A DNA stretch of 64,000 bases from Rhipicephalus microplus (GCF_043290135.1 NC_134702.1:77790417-77854416); one strand, 5' to 3'; numbered from the stretch's first letter, positions 21,873 to 33,590 are shown. Translations and numbers: made by a program. The notes: generated from the letters alone by a model not told the origin.

Positions 21873-22050
21873 GTATATGCATTGTATGATGTGCTATGCC
21901 TTGACCAATCTGCATTGTACTCCTTTTTATTGTTATTATTTTTATTCTTTGTATGTATGTGTAACAGTGTTATGTGTATTGCCAATTGCCCCTCCTGCTT
22001 GGGCCACAAACTGACCTGCAGTATTCGCAATAAATAAATAAAAATAAATA
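21648..22050 (+). mobile_element. 5'-truncated non-LTR retrotransposon 3' end
   Basis: The insertion has a 7-bp target-site duplication (aatatgt, 21641-21647 and 22051-22057) and interrupts the leader of composite copy B at a point that is continuous in copy A. Its first ~225 bp encode a LINE ORF2 C-terminus (motif HSFFPRTISEWNVLP), stopping at 21870-21872. It ends in an AAATA-type tail. The clade is probably CR1/L2-like from the FFPRTI.EWN motif, which is a weak call. Confidence 0.85.
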
Positions 22051-22224
22051 AATATGTCGATTTAAAATCAGCCCAACGTTACGAGGTGGAAGTAAATGAT
22101 GCCGCACATGACTTCCGTGTCATGATTATCATGTTTGGATGTGTCGTTTACTTTCGTCATCTATTCATGTCACGTGACACCAAACTTGGCATACATGGAG
22201 CTAGTGAAACGGCCGCGAGCACGC

Positions 22225-22903
22225 TGTTATGCCAGCGAGTCCTCGTCAAACGTCCGTGCCTCTGAAAAAGGCAATCTGGGTCAAGGCCAGCCCGCAGTCC
22301 GCCTGGCGCGAACAACTCAACGGCATGAACACGCGCGGCGCCTCTCTGGCCCACGTGCATTGAGTCATCAGCGCACGTGACAGCGAGCCGGCGTCCTCGT
22401 GTCTGGTGGTCTGACGCATGGCGCGGCGACCCCATTGGAGGAATCTGCCCTGACGACCAGCGGCGCTTCTGATTGGACATTTTGGTTAGACCCGGTGCAA
22501 ATAAAAGAAGCCCTGCGGCGTGTCGCGATCGGCGGTTCCTACGAGAGAGGAGTCCCCATGTCGGAGAGCCGACATGTGTGTGAGTCGGCGGTCTTAGGCG
22601 AAAAGTTGACCTATGTATTAGAGAGGAGAGCTCGGCTCTTCGAGTCTCTGTCGGCCCCAGTGCCGAATTTGTAATGCCTCTGTGTATATGCTGTACATAA
22701 ACCTTGTTTAACTCACCGTCGTCTCGTCCGCTCGTCTTATCAGCTCTGCGCAGAAGCAGTCGCGAGCTGATAAACATACGCTACCAAACGGCTGGTGACC
22801 TTCCCGGCGGAGTTGAAAGCGGTGGCGCCTTCAGGGCCGTGTTGGCGTCCCCGTCTTTCGCAACAGTGGTGGCTTCGGTGGGATCGGTCCGTCTTTCGCA
22901 ACA
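22225..22903. mobile_element. Probable solo LTR (TG...CA) with 4-bp target-site duplication
   Basis: The 679-bp insertion splits a repeat unit of composite copy B. It starts TGTTATGCC, ends TTTCGCAACA, and is bounded by ACGC at 22221-22224 and 22904-22907. Copy A shows the uninterrupted unit (cacgctatgagcgtgg). TG/CA termini with a 4-bp duplication fit LTR integration. Inside are a TATA-like aaataaaag (22499) and a late ataaacc. A tggtgacc near 22795 and an internal repeat of gtctttcgcaaca (22854-22866, 22891-22903) leave open that some leader sequence is included. Confidence 0.7.
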
Positions 22904-23056
22904 ACGCTATGAGCGTGTTATGTTGTCATGTTCCTACATGACACGCGTGTCAGGATTATCATGTTTGCACCAGTCATATACTTTCGTCATACATTGACGT
23001 CAGGTAACACCTAGTTTGGCATATATGTGGAGCTAGCAAAACGGCCACGAGCGCAT

Positions 23057-23460
23057 CATGAAGGGCCCAATATACTCCAATGTAGCGTTTACGCACGCGC
23101 ACGCTGGGCACAGCGAGGCTACGTTATCAAAATGCGAATGCTCTGTAGTCCGACGCCAGGCGCGACCAGCGTCCGTCGGCGCGGCCGACGGACGCTGGTC
23201 GCGAAATGCGACATGCTGCATTTCGCGCCGAGGCGTTATCCTTGACAACACTGCGTCTCCCTATTTTCGTGATGGAGAGACGCCGGACGCACCTAAACGC
23301 GCATGCGTCAAAGGAACGCAGCGCGGCGCGCGCCTGCGATTATATGGCACTGAAGGACCGGCACCTGGCGTGACAACGCCGGCGTGACGCGACGAAATGA
23401 ACGCCGGCGAGCACGTGCAGCGCGTCACGTCGAAATGCATTGGCGCCTTGACTGTGGCAC
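23057..23460. repeat. GC-rich spacer of composite copy B
   Basis: Colinear with 5716-6075 of copy A and rich in CpG. Copy B has gained a 20-bp-stem hairpin in the middle (23161-23203), where copy A has only the left arm. Confidence 0.65.
23161..23203. repeat. Perfect hairpin, 20-bp stem with 3-nt loop
   Basis: The arms gaccagcgtccgtcggc and its exact reverse complement flank gcg. The stem is 20 bp and GC-rich. In copy A the same position reads gcgaccagcgtccgtccgcg without the right arm, so the right arm is a local inverted duplication. Confidence 0.93.
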
Positions 23461-24065
23461 GTAGCCATGTTCTCAAATGACACGCATCTCATGATTATTA
23501 TGTTTGCATCAGTCACATACCTTCGGCATTCATTGGTGTCACGTAATACCAAATTTGGCACATATGAAGCTAGTGAAACGGCCGCGAGCGCATCATAAGT
23601 GGGGCAAGTAGTCATGTTGTTACATGAGACGCATGTCGTGTTTATTATGTTTGCACCAGTATCATACCTTCGTCATCCATTCACAGCCCGTATACCAAAT
23701 TAGGTATAAGTGAAGCTAGCGAAATCGCCGCCAGAGCAGAGCGTGGCATGTAGTCATGTTGTTACATGACACGCATCTCATTAGTATGCTGTTTGCACCA
23801 GTCACATACATTCGTAATTCATTCACGTACTGTAATACGGAATTTCGTATATGTGAAGCTAGTGAAATGGCCGCGAGCGCATCATGAGCGTGGCATGTAG
23901 TCATGTTGTTACATGACACGCATGTCATGATTTTCATGTTAGGGTCTGTCGCTTGTGTTCGCCTTGCAGTCATGTCATACGATACCAGTTTTGGAACACG
24001 TTATGTGAACCCACCGCAAGAACAGTAAGACCATGAATGTAAGTCATGACATTCATTAGATACAT

Positions 24066-24145
24066 AGAGCCCTCCACTACGGCGTCTCTCATAATCAAAT
24101 AGTGGTTTTGGGACGTTAAACCCCACAAATCAATCAATCAATCAA
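24066..24145 (+). mobile_element. Ruka-like SINE, 5'-truncated 80-bp 3' end
   Basis: Only the 3' body (agccctccactacggcgtct, ttttgggacgttaaacccca) and a CAAT tail are present. A perfect 13-bp target-site duplication (tcattagatacat, 24053-24065 and 24146-24158) flanks it. It is truncated as in abortive TPRT. Confidence 0.93.
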
Positions 24146-24281
24146 TCATTAGATACATATCATGATTTTCATGTTATGACTAATCAAATGTGTTCTTTAT
24201 ACACTGATGTTATGCCATACCAAGTTTGGTATTGATACCATTATCGAAATGGCCAGGAGAGCTAAATGTCGTAGGCGGCTT

Positions 24282-24329
<48 letters not shown>

Positions 24330-24371
24330 CGCTCAAAGTCGCCTAAGTTCGCTAAGAAATGCTTCGCATTA

Positions 24372-25442
24372 CAGAAAAAAAAAGAGATTACGTTATACGT
24401 GTTATCTGCCTCTGGTGCTTGGAGAGCAATGATAGCGCAGCGCACACCACAGAGACAGAAAATGTCGTTGTGCCTTAGAATCACGTCAGTACTCGCTTAA
24501 AACGGAAAGACGAGGTAAATGTTGCGGGTCTACTCACGCCAACGTACGCTGGGCCGTCCACTCTCGATCGCCGGGAAAGCACAAGAGCGAACGCCTTCAG
24601 CTGCTCACACTGACGGCGTCATGTACCTACGCTTCCACGCCGGCGGATGCTCAGGCTCGTCTTACTGTGGGGATCTACGTAGGTCTACGAAGCACGTGAT
24701 GAGCGCGGTCGCATGAGAAGGCGAAAAAAAAAGGCTCCTCAGGTGTTAAACGTCTCAATGGAGGGGCTCCATATCCCTAAGTGTATTGGATTAAGAAGCG
24801 CTCATCGTCGGGCGGGTAGGACCGAAGTAGGCACCGCGCAAGCGATGGAGAAGTACTGACTTTTCCCTGTGATTCTTTCGGATTATTTACCTGAGTGCAA
24901 TCCTTGTGGGTTATCATGAATCACCTTGTTATGTATGTAGAACGTGCTTAACTATTGTTACGAAATTAACGTGGTAGCCAGAACAGCACAAGACCACTTT
25001 TTGAGCCATTGCCACGTACACTCGTCAGCAAGCTTAGCTGGAACGCTCCGCAGCACGGTCTGAACTGCTTTGACAGATATCAGCAGTGGCACGTGAAGCG
25101 CCGGGCACTGTTGCAGAGATAGCACCTCGGTATGCTTGGATAGTACGACAGCCTGTATTGGTAACTGCTCTGACGAAACCCAAAGCTACGCAACGCCGGC
25201 GTCAATGAAACCGTTTCAAGACCCGTGGCGGAGCGCTTGCTGGGTTCTCTACTGCAACACCAGAAATTACAATAATTGCCTAGAGGAGCGAGCGTACGTT
25301 AGCAGACGCTCCCAGCATCGGCGTTGTGAGGCGAGAGAGGGGGAGCTAGTAGAGAAGAGAGAGGCACAGCGGACGCGCATGAGCAGTAAGGGTGGTCACG
25401 CCGCACACCGGATCGAGCTCGAACAGAAGCTTCGCATCTAGA
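24372..25442. other. No gene recognised
   Basis: Unique-looking DNA. No domain, splice-bounded exon or repeat was identified. Confidence 0.35.
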
Positions 25443-25622
25443 GTCACAGCATATCCGCGGAGTGAATGATGATGAGTGGGGCTAAGCGTCCATCCATCCG
25501 TCCGTCCATCTATAGTGAGCACTTTAAGTACCCCCATCTCGCATCTTCTCATCATATATTCATCACATACAAGTACCGCCATCCAGTGTATACGTTCGAA
25601 GGACTAAACGAGAGGTGGCAAC

Positions 25623-25685
<63 letters not shown>

Positions 25686-25689
25686 TTGT

Positions 25690-25734
<45 letters not shown>

Positions 25735-25783
25735 ATACATCGGGGACGCATGGCCCATGGCTTAAGGAGCTTGGCCCCTAAAA
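25443..25783 (-). repeat. GGGGCGAAGC-type dispersed repeat, copy Z, with (ACT)n core
   Basis: On the minus strand it starts aggggccaagctccttaag and ends near gcttagccccactcatcatc, which are diverged forms of the inverted end motifs. Between them are a 110-bp ACT trinucleotide array (25624-25735) and short gtccatccatccgtccgtcc units (25489-25512). The parts and order match 28315-29310 and 58601-59561. No coding region. Confidence 0.7.
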
Positions 25784-26588
25784 ATGTGCTCTAGTGGCCT
25801 TATGAACGACACATAAACAATTACATGACTTTCTAGCTTCACCCCTGGTGTTGGTGAACTACTGACAGCGTCTACGCCTGTGTACTCCTACTGCAGCCAA
25901 CTACTTGTTTTCGTTCTTGTAAGAATGAAATATGGTATTATATGTGTATACTAATTACTCCACTAAATGAGTAGCCTCCCATTGGTTCCTTCATTCAAAT
26001 AAATGATTTCGGCGTGACAATTTCCATGCGGTATACTGATTGTCACCAAAGATATACATTCGCCGCCGACGGTTCGTTAAAAATGTTCGTTAACGGCACC
26101 ACTCTTCTGGACAGGAACCATTCATAAGGGCATGCTGCGGGACCGGAGGTACATGGACAGCTCAAGTCATGGAGCATAAATGTTCAGCCGTCACATGAGA
26201 GTGCATGGCAGATAGCCTCGTATGGCACACGAGGCGCGGTATATAGAAAACATATGACAATAAAAGGATACAGTGGTATCGTTCTTTGTGCTGCCTAGAA
26301 GCCCCTGTTACCAGTGTGTCTTAATTTGGCACTTTACTCGTGATATCTATCTGCTATTTGGATATTAGAGTGAGCAATCACTGCTTTTTGTTAAGGATTG
26401 TTGCTGTCACAGCTTCGGAAGTATTCGGGTTTAAAAAAAACCATAACAATATTTCGCACAAATCAAGTTGCTTTTACTATGTCACGTGAGTTGCTACCAG
26501 CCCAAGTGATACGATAAGAGCGCTCCACATCCCACGCGAAGCCAAGTTGGTTTAGTAGTCTACTTGCCACGGAGGAGTGAGGGAATTG
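25784..26588. other. No gene recognised
   Basis: AT-rich spacer with no identified feature. Confidence 0.35.
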
Positions 26589-26603
26589 CGTAGCAGGGAC
26601 GCA

Positions 26604-26865
26604 TTGATTGATTGATTGATTGATTGATTGATATGTGGGGTTTAACGTCCCAAAACCACTAGTATATGATTATGAGAGACGCCGTAGTGGAGGGCTCCGG
26701 AAATTTAGACCACCTGGGGTTCTTTAACGTGCACCCAAATCTGAGTACACGGGCCTACAACATTTCCGCCTCCATCGGAAATGCAGCCGCCGCAGCCGGG
26801 ATTTGAACCCGCGACCTGCGGGTCAGCAGCCAAGTACATTAGCCACTAGACCACCGCGGCGGGGC
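26604..26865 (-). mobile_element. Ruka-like SINE, full length, young
   Basis: The minus-strand copy has a seven-unit ATTG tail at the left edge and an intact tRNA-like head (cgggatttgaacccgcgacc on the plus strand). A perfect 15-bp target-site duplication flanks it (cgtagcagggacgca, 26589-26603 and 26866-26880). The perfect duplication and long tail indicate recent insertion. Confidence 0.96.
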
Positions 26866-26880
26866 CGTAGCAGGGACGCA

Positions 26881-27551
26881 GGTTCAGCTATTAACAGTGT
26901 TTTCATTGATCATTTTCTAATATGATTATCACCCTATTACTTACAAACATAAGGCTCTAGTCCGGTTGTCTGCCACAGCACGAAATAAGGGGAAAAAAAG
27001 GAGGACTGCGAGGAGGAATGCGACATAAGGAATGGAATCGGTCTCTTTGTTTTCTTGCCGTCTGAAGAAGGAAAATACAAATAAATTGCAACAAGAAAAA
27101 AAACACAGACAAACAAAAAAAAAAGACGAGAAAATGAAGAGAAAACCGAAAAGGCTCAGTAAAGAACGTTGTCCAGCCCCACGCTTCATCTAGGCTTGGT
27201 GCTACTTGAATGTGAAGCTGCCTTATCTATTTTTTTTTCATTTTTATGTTTTGCCCCTGTGCCGTGCCACACGTGCGTTACGAGGCTGTTTTGCAGTGCG
27301 TGTACCGGTCGAAACGTAGAATCTCGCGAGGCGTCACACCATGTAAGATGCCTTACGACTGCCTGGTTGAAAGCTTCCCAACCGTTACAAGTTGCTCGGA
27401 AGTTATTCTCTCTACACGATGACCTACAGAATAAAGCGTGGCGCTACGTAGGTGCGCACAGGCACACGGATTCTCTACTTTGCAGAATGCCTGGTGAAGC
27501 ATGGCGTTGGGTGTATTTTGCAACTGTAATTGCAGTAGGTACGACGCCCAG
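26881..27551. other. No gene recognised
   Basis: A-rich at 27100-27125. Open frames extending into the CA repeat downstream have no recognisable domain outside the repeat. Confidence 0.35.
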
Positions 27552-27553
27552 TA

Positions 27554-27591
<38 letters not shown>

Positions 27592-27829
27592 GCACGCACG
27601 CACGCACACACACACACACATACACACACACACGCACACACACGCACGCACACACGCACACACACGCACACACACACGCACGCACACGCACGCACGCACG
27701 CACACGCACGCACACACGCACACACACACGCACACACACACACGCACACACACACACACGCGCACACACACACGCACAAACACGCACACACACACGCACA
27801 CACACGCACACACACACACACGCACACGC

Positions 27830-27876
<47 letters not shown>

Positions 27877-27882
27877 CACACA
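27552..27882. repeat. (CT)n-(CA/CG)n compound microsatellite, ~330 bp
   Basis: A short CT run is followed by alternating CACA and CACG blocks. Alternating purine-pyrimidine DNA of this length can adopt Z-form. The Thr-His and Cys-Val frames on both strands are artefacts. Confidence 0.98.
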
Positions 27883-28314
27883 CGTGTTCTTTTCCTCCCG
27901 ACACGGTTGATGTACCAAACCGATAAGCGAAGCATGACAAGCGAGTTAAGAGACGACGCGAATGGCGCCCGACAAAACCGAGGATACCTATGGTTTTTCT
28001 ACTCTCTTGGCGTCTGAGATATTGTAATCGTGGACAGTTAGCACTTCCCAGCAAAACAACAGCGAGTGGAGGCCAATTGGCCCACAATACGGCTCGTGTG
28101 AGCCAAACCGCAAAGAAAAGAGAGGTCTAACGAAGAGCTTGTGGCACTTGCTGTCAGCCCAATTCAAAGAGGATACTCCTACTTTACTTTCATCTAGCCA
28201 TTCATCCTGCCATCAACCCAGGAATGCCTAGTGTTACTCACTCGCAGTGTCATTTATGAGTTCGCAAGGTGCGCCACAGCACCAAGCCTGTTGAATCGAG
28301 CCGCAGCGTGCGTA
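27883..28314. other. No gene recognised
   Basis: No repeat or coding signal identified. Confidence 0.35.
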
Positions 28315-29310
28315 TTTTAGGGGTGAAGCTTTTTATAGCGGCACCCGTTCGTCCCTCGTAGTCGTAGTGTGTAACAATTGTTACATTTTGACCTCCAATG
28401 TGGTGCCGGTGGGAAATTTCTTCTGTGCGTTGTTGAACAATAAAAAATAGTGCTCAATGTACATGCCGATGGCTGCTAATGGGGAATGAGAGACAGGAGC
28501 ATTCGGCTTTTAGTTAACGCGCACGCTGCGATCGCCATTAGCAGCCATTGGCATGTACATCAAGCACTATCTGACAAGAAAGGGTTGCTACCTTATACTC
28601 GCTGGGTGTAACCTCCTTAGTTTTAGAAGGTTTAGCGAGCGTTGAGCCGCAGTGCCATGAATACAATGAACTAGTATATACCATGAATAACTCGAGGTGG
28701 TTAAAGGTGGGAAGTAAGTAGATACGAAGCGCAAGCCGTAAGAAAGTAAAAGCGGAATTCTTCTGTCTCTCATTTCCCATTATGAGCCATTGGCATGTAC
28801 ATTGAGCACTATCTGACAGGAAAAGGTTGCTACGTTATACTCACTGGGTGTAACCTCCATAGATTTCGAAAGGTTTAGCGAGCGTTGGGCCGCAGTGCCA
28901 CGAATACGGTGAGCTAGTATATACCGTGAACTCAAAGTGGTTAAAAGTGGGAAGTAGACCCGAAGCGCAAGCCGTAAGAAAGTGTGCGTGTGCCACCTCT
29001 CGTTTAGTCCATGGAATGTCCGCTAGATGGCGGTGCTTCTATATAGGGAATATATGATGAAAAGATGCGAGATGGTGGTACTTGGGATGTTGAATAGATG
29101 GACGAACGGACACGCAGACAGACGCATGAACGGACGCAGGGGCGGATGCATGGACGAACGCAGTGACGGACGCACGAACAGACGCACGCACGGACGGGCG
29201 GATGGGTGCATGGACGGTCACACAGACGGTCGCATGGACGGATGGAAGCAAGAACGAATGGGCGGACGAATGCTTCGCCCCACTCTCCATCATTCACTCC
29301 ATGAATATGC
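28315..29310 (+). repeat. GGGGCGAAGC-type dispersed repeat, copy X
   Basis: It starts ttttaggggtgaagc and contains gcttcgcccc at 29272-29281. Inside are a 36-bp inverted repeat (28447-28482 with 28535-28570, three mismatches), a ~200-bp direct duplication (28545-28747 and 28787-28982), and a minisatellite of degenerate gacgcatggacg-like units (29096-29266). The right part (ccacctctcgtttagtcc, gatgcgagatggtgg) matches copies Y and Z. Confidence 0.7.
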
Positions 29311-31249
29311 TCCCAATTTTTTCCAAACAACCGTTCAATTCGAGTTATGAAGAACTTCGTAATGGATTGCAGAACGGTAGATAGGCGGGCTAGTTAGTAT
29401 AGATTCAATCAAAGATGGATTCCTATTCCGACATGTTTCGCAACTTTCCCACAGGTCTTCATGGCCGCATGTCGATCTTAGCTTATTTCTTTTTTTTTTG
29501 CGCTGACCCAGTACGCGCTGTATCTCACTTTAATGAGTGCATCTCAATCTGAGTACTCGAAAATGTCTTACCCGCTTACTTATACGTGCAGAGCGCCGCA
29601 TTCCTCTCAGTATCTGGCCTTCTCTAATCAGTGAAGGGCACGCAGGAGATGAGAATGCAGTGTGCGGCTTGTTATCTTTACTTATTCTTTTTGTCAACAT
29701 GCGGCCCGCATCGAAAACTTATGTCTTGCGAAGAGAACGCCACCTGTTCATCACAAGTGCGGCATCAAGTGTAAAAGCCGAAGAGCTGCTGACTATGTCG
29801 TAAGCGTCAATCACGTATGGTCTGTGTTGAATCATACCGCATTGCAGAGTGTGTTCGGGCTTCGGAGAGACGCAGGATCGTGTTTCGAGACCACGTGGCA
29901 GTACAACGCTGCTCCAGCGTATCTCAAGCGAATGAAACAAGAGCTGAGAATAGAAAGGTCCACGTATGTACAACCACGCGATAGCGGAGCGGCAGTCGCT
30001 CACTACGGCATCTTCTCGGCAGCATGCCTTAACTCAGAAGTGTGACCCCTGAAACGCATTTCAAAGTGGGTCGGGGTCACTGTAGGTTCGGGCCCCTGGT
30101 GACAGGGATGTGTGGTTCACTGAAGGTATTGATTGTGGAACACTATCATGGAATGTCCATTAAACATTTAACAATAAACGGAGCATTCGCACGGCAGAGT
30201 TCTCACGCAAGTTGTTTCCCGCCAGATAGAGCGATAGAGCTCATTACTCAGGAGCTCTTCCTCATCAAATGAAATCGAGCGGTATAAAATTGCGTAGAGT
30301 GTGGCTTGGTTACTTAAGGATACCGCTTAAGGGAAAAAATGATTCAATTTCAATTACCTTTGTGAAATTCAGTGAGGGCCGTTTGGGCGTGGCGTGCAGG
30401 CCCTCCTTCGTTGTCCGTCTATAAGCAAGGGTGAATGAACGTTGAACGATAGCTCAATGAACCATGAATATCGATTGTCGCGAAGGCCATCGGTCCATAG
30501 GAACGCTGGACTAAAACCAAGCTTTCGAAACTAGAAATATGGGAGATACCATGCAATGTTGGAATCGATGCCATATGAAGCAGTCAGCGAAGAGCCGCAC
30601 ACAAACACCAAGTTTGGCTTTGCGACTCCAAGTCGTGTCATTGATGATGGTATGTTTGTCACGTATCAGTGCCACAGCGGCTGTATCAGTGCCACACCAT
30701 CTCGTGGTCAACCGACGCCTGTGTTTCCTCCGCTCACAACTACTTTGTGGTGGCGTTGTGCAAACAGGGAGCTCAGGGCGCTTAACAGAAACTCTCAGGG
30801 CGCTGTGCCGGCGCGAGAGCGACCTAAGGTGCTTGTTTGCTTTGCTGTGCTTTGACAAGTGCGTTTGGGTTTAGCGAGTTGCGGTGAACGGAAGTTTTTG
30901 GTCCTCATTTTATCCTCTGCTCCTGCAGCTGACACGCCGCCAAAAATGAATTGATTTGCAGTATCAATATAACCAGCTGCTTTTTGCCCTCGATACTTGG
31001 CGAGCTTTTGCAAACAGTTCGCTCAAACACAACCCGACTTTAACAAAGCCACTCAGAATACATAGGGTACACATTTCCGGCCCTCTGTGCACACAGCTCT
31101 TTAAATTTAATGCCAGTGATGGCACTTATGACCACAGAGTGCGAGTGATGAACCACTTTTGTATTTACTTCATCAGGTCATTCCGCCTGAACCATGCATT
31201 TTAACGTGACTGGCAAGCAGGATGCTTGCAAATATATAGTACGTAAGGT
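29311..31249. other. No gene recognised
   Basis: Unique-looking DNA with scattered short frames. None has a recognisable domain, signal peptide or conserved pattern. Confidence 0.35.
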
Positions 31250-31289
31250 TTTGAAAAAGGTTGTTTTCTTTTGCATTATATCTGATATT

Positions 31290-33590
31290 TTATTCTGTCA
31301 ACAAAATTTTTATTGTGAGCCATTTTTATGTAACGCTGTTAGAAATGCTGTTTTCTTGTGGCATTTGTTGTCTCTTTGTTTCTTGTCAGCAAATGTTTTT
31401 AACCTCAGGCCATTGTATGCATACCCCGAAAAAATGTTGCAGAAATATACCAGGTGTTCAAGTTCCTGTGTGGAAAAACCTGGGGCAATACGAAACCGGG
31501 CTTCTGGACACTAATAGTTTTTTGTGAATGAATGAATGCCGGTTCACTCAATGCTGGAACTCTAAAGATCACTGTTTCTCATTTTCCTTTTTTTAAAGAT
31601 ATAGCCTGCCTGTACTGACTAATTCTAGCAAGGCTAATATTCGCACTCTGCAGGCTGTACAAGCTCAGGCACTCAGAGTCTGCCTTAGATTGTCGTAATG
31701 TGCGCTGACTGAAGCGACAATAGATTTTCATATCACGGGACTATACAATATGTAAACACACGTTGTGGTGGAAGCCTTGAGAGCCTACATAAGGCATTTT
31801 CCCCAGGCCCATTGCCATCACCTTGCAACGCTGTCTTCAGACCACTGGCGTCGTATTGAGAAACGATCTCTAACTATGCCACCCACCTTCCATCATTCAG
31901 GCTTGACCGGGGTCCCCACGCAGCCTGTTGGGGGCATCCAGGCAGAGTAAGCTTCACCACTGGGGCGACGCGTCACAGCCCCTCGAAGCCCGCCTGTACC
32001 CTGTTTAGCTACCGGTGGGTGGCCGGCCGGCACTGGGGAGCCCAGCATATCAGCCAGCGATACCACCGTGGTGCTTCATTCGACTTGAAGAGCACCTCAT
32101 AGTACCAGTACCAGAAAAAAAAAATCTGATCTCGTAGTGCTGAAACAGCTATCCCTAATGCTTTTGAACGTGAAGTACGCCAATTACGTACGCGCTTATA
32201 CTGACGGATCGGCCACTGTCCAGCGTTTGTCTGGAGCAGGAGTCGTCCGAGCGAAAGATATTGCCTTCAGTTTCAAGACCACGCAACATCATCGACGGCT
32301 GCAGAGCTCGCTACTCTTCGCGCTGCACTTCACGTAGTCAACCGTCAGCAGCGTCAACGTTGGGCAGTCTTCAGTGATTCGAAGACAGCTCTGCAATCAT
32401 TTTAACCAGTCCTTTTCAAACAGGACCATAGGAACAGCTGGACTTTAAGGTTCGGTATTTCCTCCATGCTGCGTTTGAGAAAAGACACCACGTCACACTT
32501 CAGTGGTTGCCAAGTAACTGCGATGTGATAGGCTATGAACACGCTGACAATGCTGCTCGATCAGTGCTTCAAGGCAACAGGCTTGATACAATGCCTTTAT
32601 CAAGGACTGAAGCTGCCAGGCAATTTCGAGTGGCTGCACGGGAAATCACTCTCTTCACTGAGAAAACAAGCACACAGCCCCATCAGCTGAACTACTGCCC
32701 GTACACTTTACAACCACAAACGTCAGCTGGACTACACTGAAATAATGCCACTCTACTTTGCCCTTTATGACTAAGAGTGGCTTTCACGAAAGCATTCTCA
32801 TTTTGTATCGAAATGGTTGACAACCCTTCTGCGACAACTGTGGTAGCGAGGAAACATTACAGTGCTTCTTCTGCGGTGGTCTTCGCTACAATGCGCCGAG
32901 AATATCACTTGCAGCAGCGCTGGCTTGAATAGATCGCAGACCGATGACGGCGGACACCATTCTGGAATGTCGTCCAGAGAGGTCATCTCGAGTGAAGGCG
33001 ACGAAAGCAGTCATCAGCTTCTTAAAGGCAAAGGACTTGGACCGGTGGTTACAGACTGATAGTGTTAGGATTACTGTGACGTGCGACTTTGAGTGCACGT
33101 GCCCTCCTCTCTCTCCTTTTCTCCATCTTTCAAACTACCTCATCCCTGTCCCCGGTGCAGAGTAGCATACCAGTCGCTCCAGACTGGTTAACATCCCTGC
33201 CTTTCTTTTCCCTTCTGTTCTCTTTTCCTGAACAATCGTTTTCTAACGAGAAATGTGTAATTTTAGGCCACTGTATGCGTTGCTCTGAAAAATATTGTTC
33301 CGTTAAATTTTTTATCTTTCTTCTTCCAGCAAATGTTTGTCTTAGGCCAATGCATGTGTGTCTGTGATAGCCGATGCATGTATTACTTAGGCTGATGCAT
33401 GTATTGTATTTTTGGGTAGGTAACTTTTTTGTCATCATATGTTTCACTAGTAGGCCAATATACGCGAGCGTACGTGTGAAAATTGTGTGCGCAACTTTAT
33501 ATTTGTTTTTTGTACGCAAATGTTTTAACAGCAGGCCAGTATATGTAGGGCAGCGAAAAATCTTTCTTTCTTCCAGTGAAGGTTTTTTTT
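31290..33590 (+). repeat. Degenerate ~85-bp minisatellite, split by a LINE
   Basis: A unit with the core agcaaatgtttaa, followed after a few bases by aggccantgtatg, recurs near 31300, 31384, 33242, 33329, 33435 and 33516 at 80-106-bp spacing. Each core is preceded by a T-rich tract. The RNase H LINE (31600-33228) sits between the second and third recognisable units. Units are highly diverged, so the exact period is approximate. Confidence 0.5.
31600..33228 (+). mobile_element. RNase H-bearing LINE, copy 2, decayed
   Basis: Broken frames follow the protein of copy 1: LQAVQAQALRVCLRL near 31650, VEALRAYIRHF at 31765, YTDGSA (RNase H first Asp) near 32200, GYEHADNAARS near 32530, and KATKAVISFLKAKDLDRWL before a stop at 33060. 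The 3' end keeps the gactggttaacatccctgcc motif near 33180. The strand is plus, opposite to copy 1. Many stops and frameshifts show it is older than copy 1. Confidence 0.88.

Larger units (their letters stand above)
21575..24371 (+). repeat. Composite dispersed repeat, copy B, carrying three later insertions
   Basis: It has the same order as copy A: leader (ttggcagatc ... gtgatatgcgaa), the cagc-caacgttacgaggtgg segment, ~145-bp units, GC-rich spacer, more units, a GATA run (24281-24328) and the terminal tcaaagtcgcctaagttcgc. Unit cores start near 22178, 23008, 23547, 23692, 23836, 23983 and 24217. Later insertions are a LINE 3' end (21648-22050), a probable solo LTR (22225-22903) and a SINE tail (24066-24145). 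Without them the element is about 1.6 kb, equal to copy A. Confidence 0.8.

Noticed and set aside
25466..25765. Poly-Thr and poly-Val frames
   Set aside because: Products of the ACT array inside repeat copy Z.
27169..28087. Long Thr-His and Cys-Val frames of 120-280 codons
   Set aside because: They depend on the CA/CG microsatellite; the non-repeat flanks have no recognisable domain.
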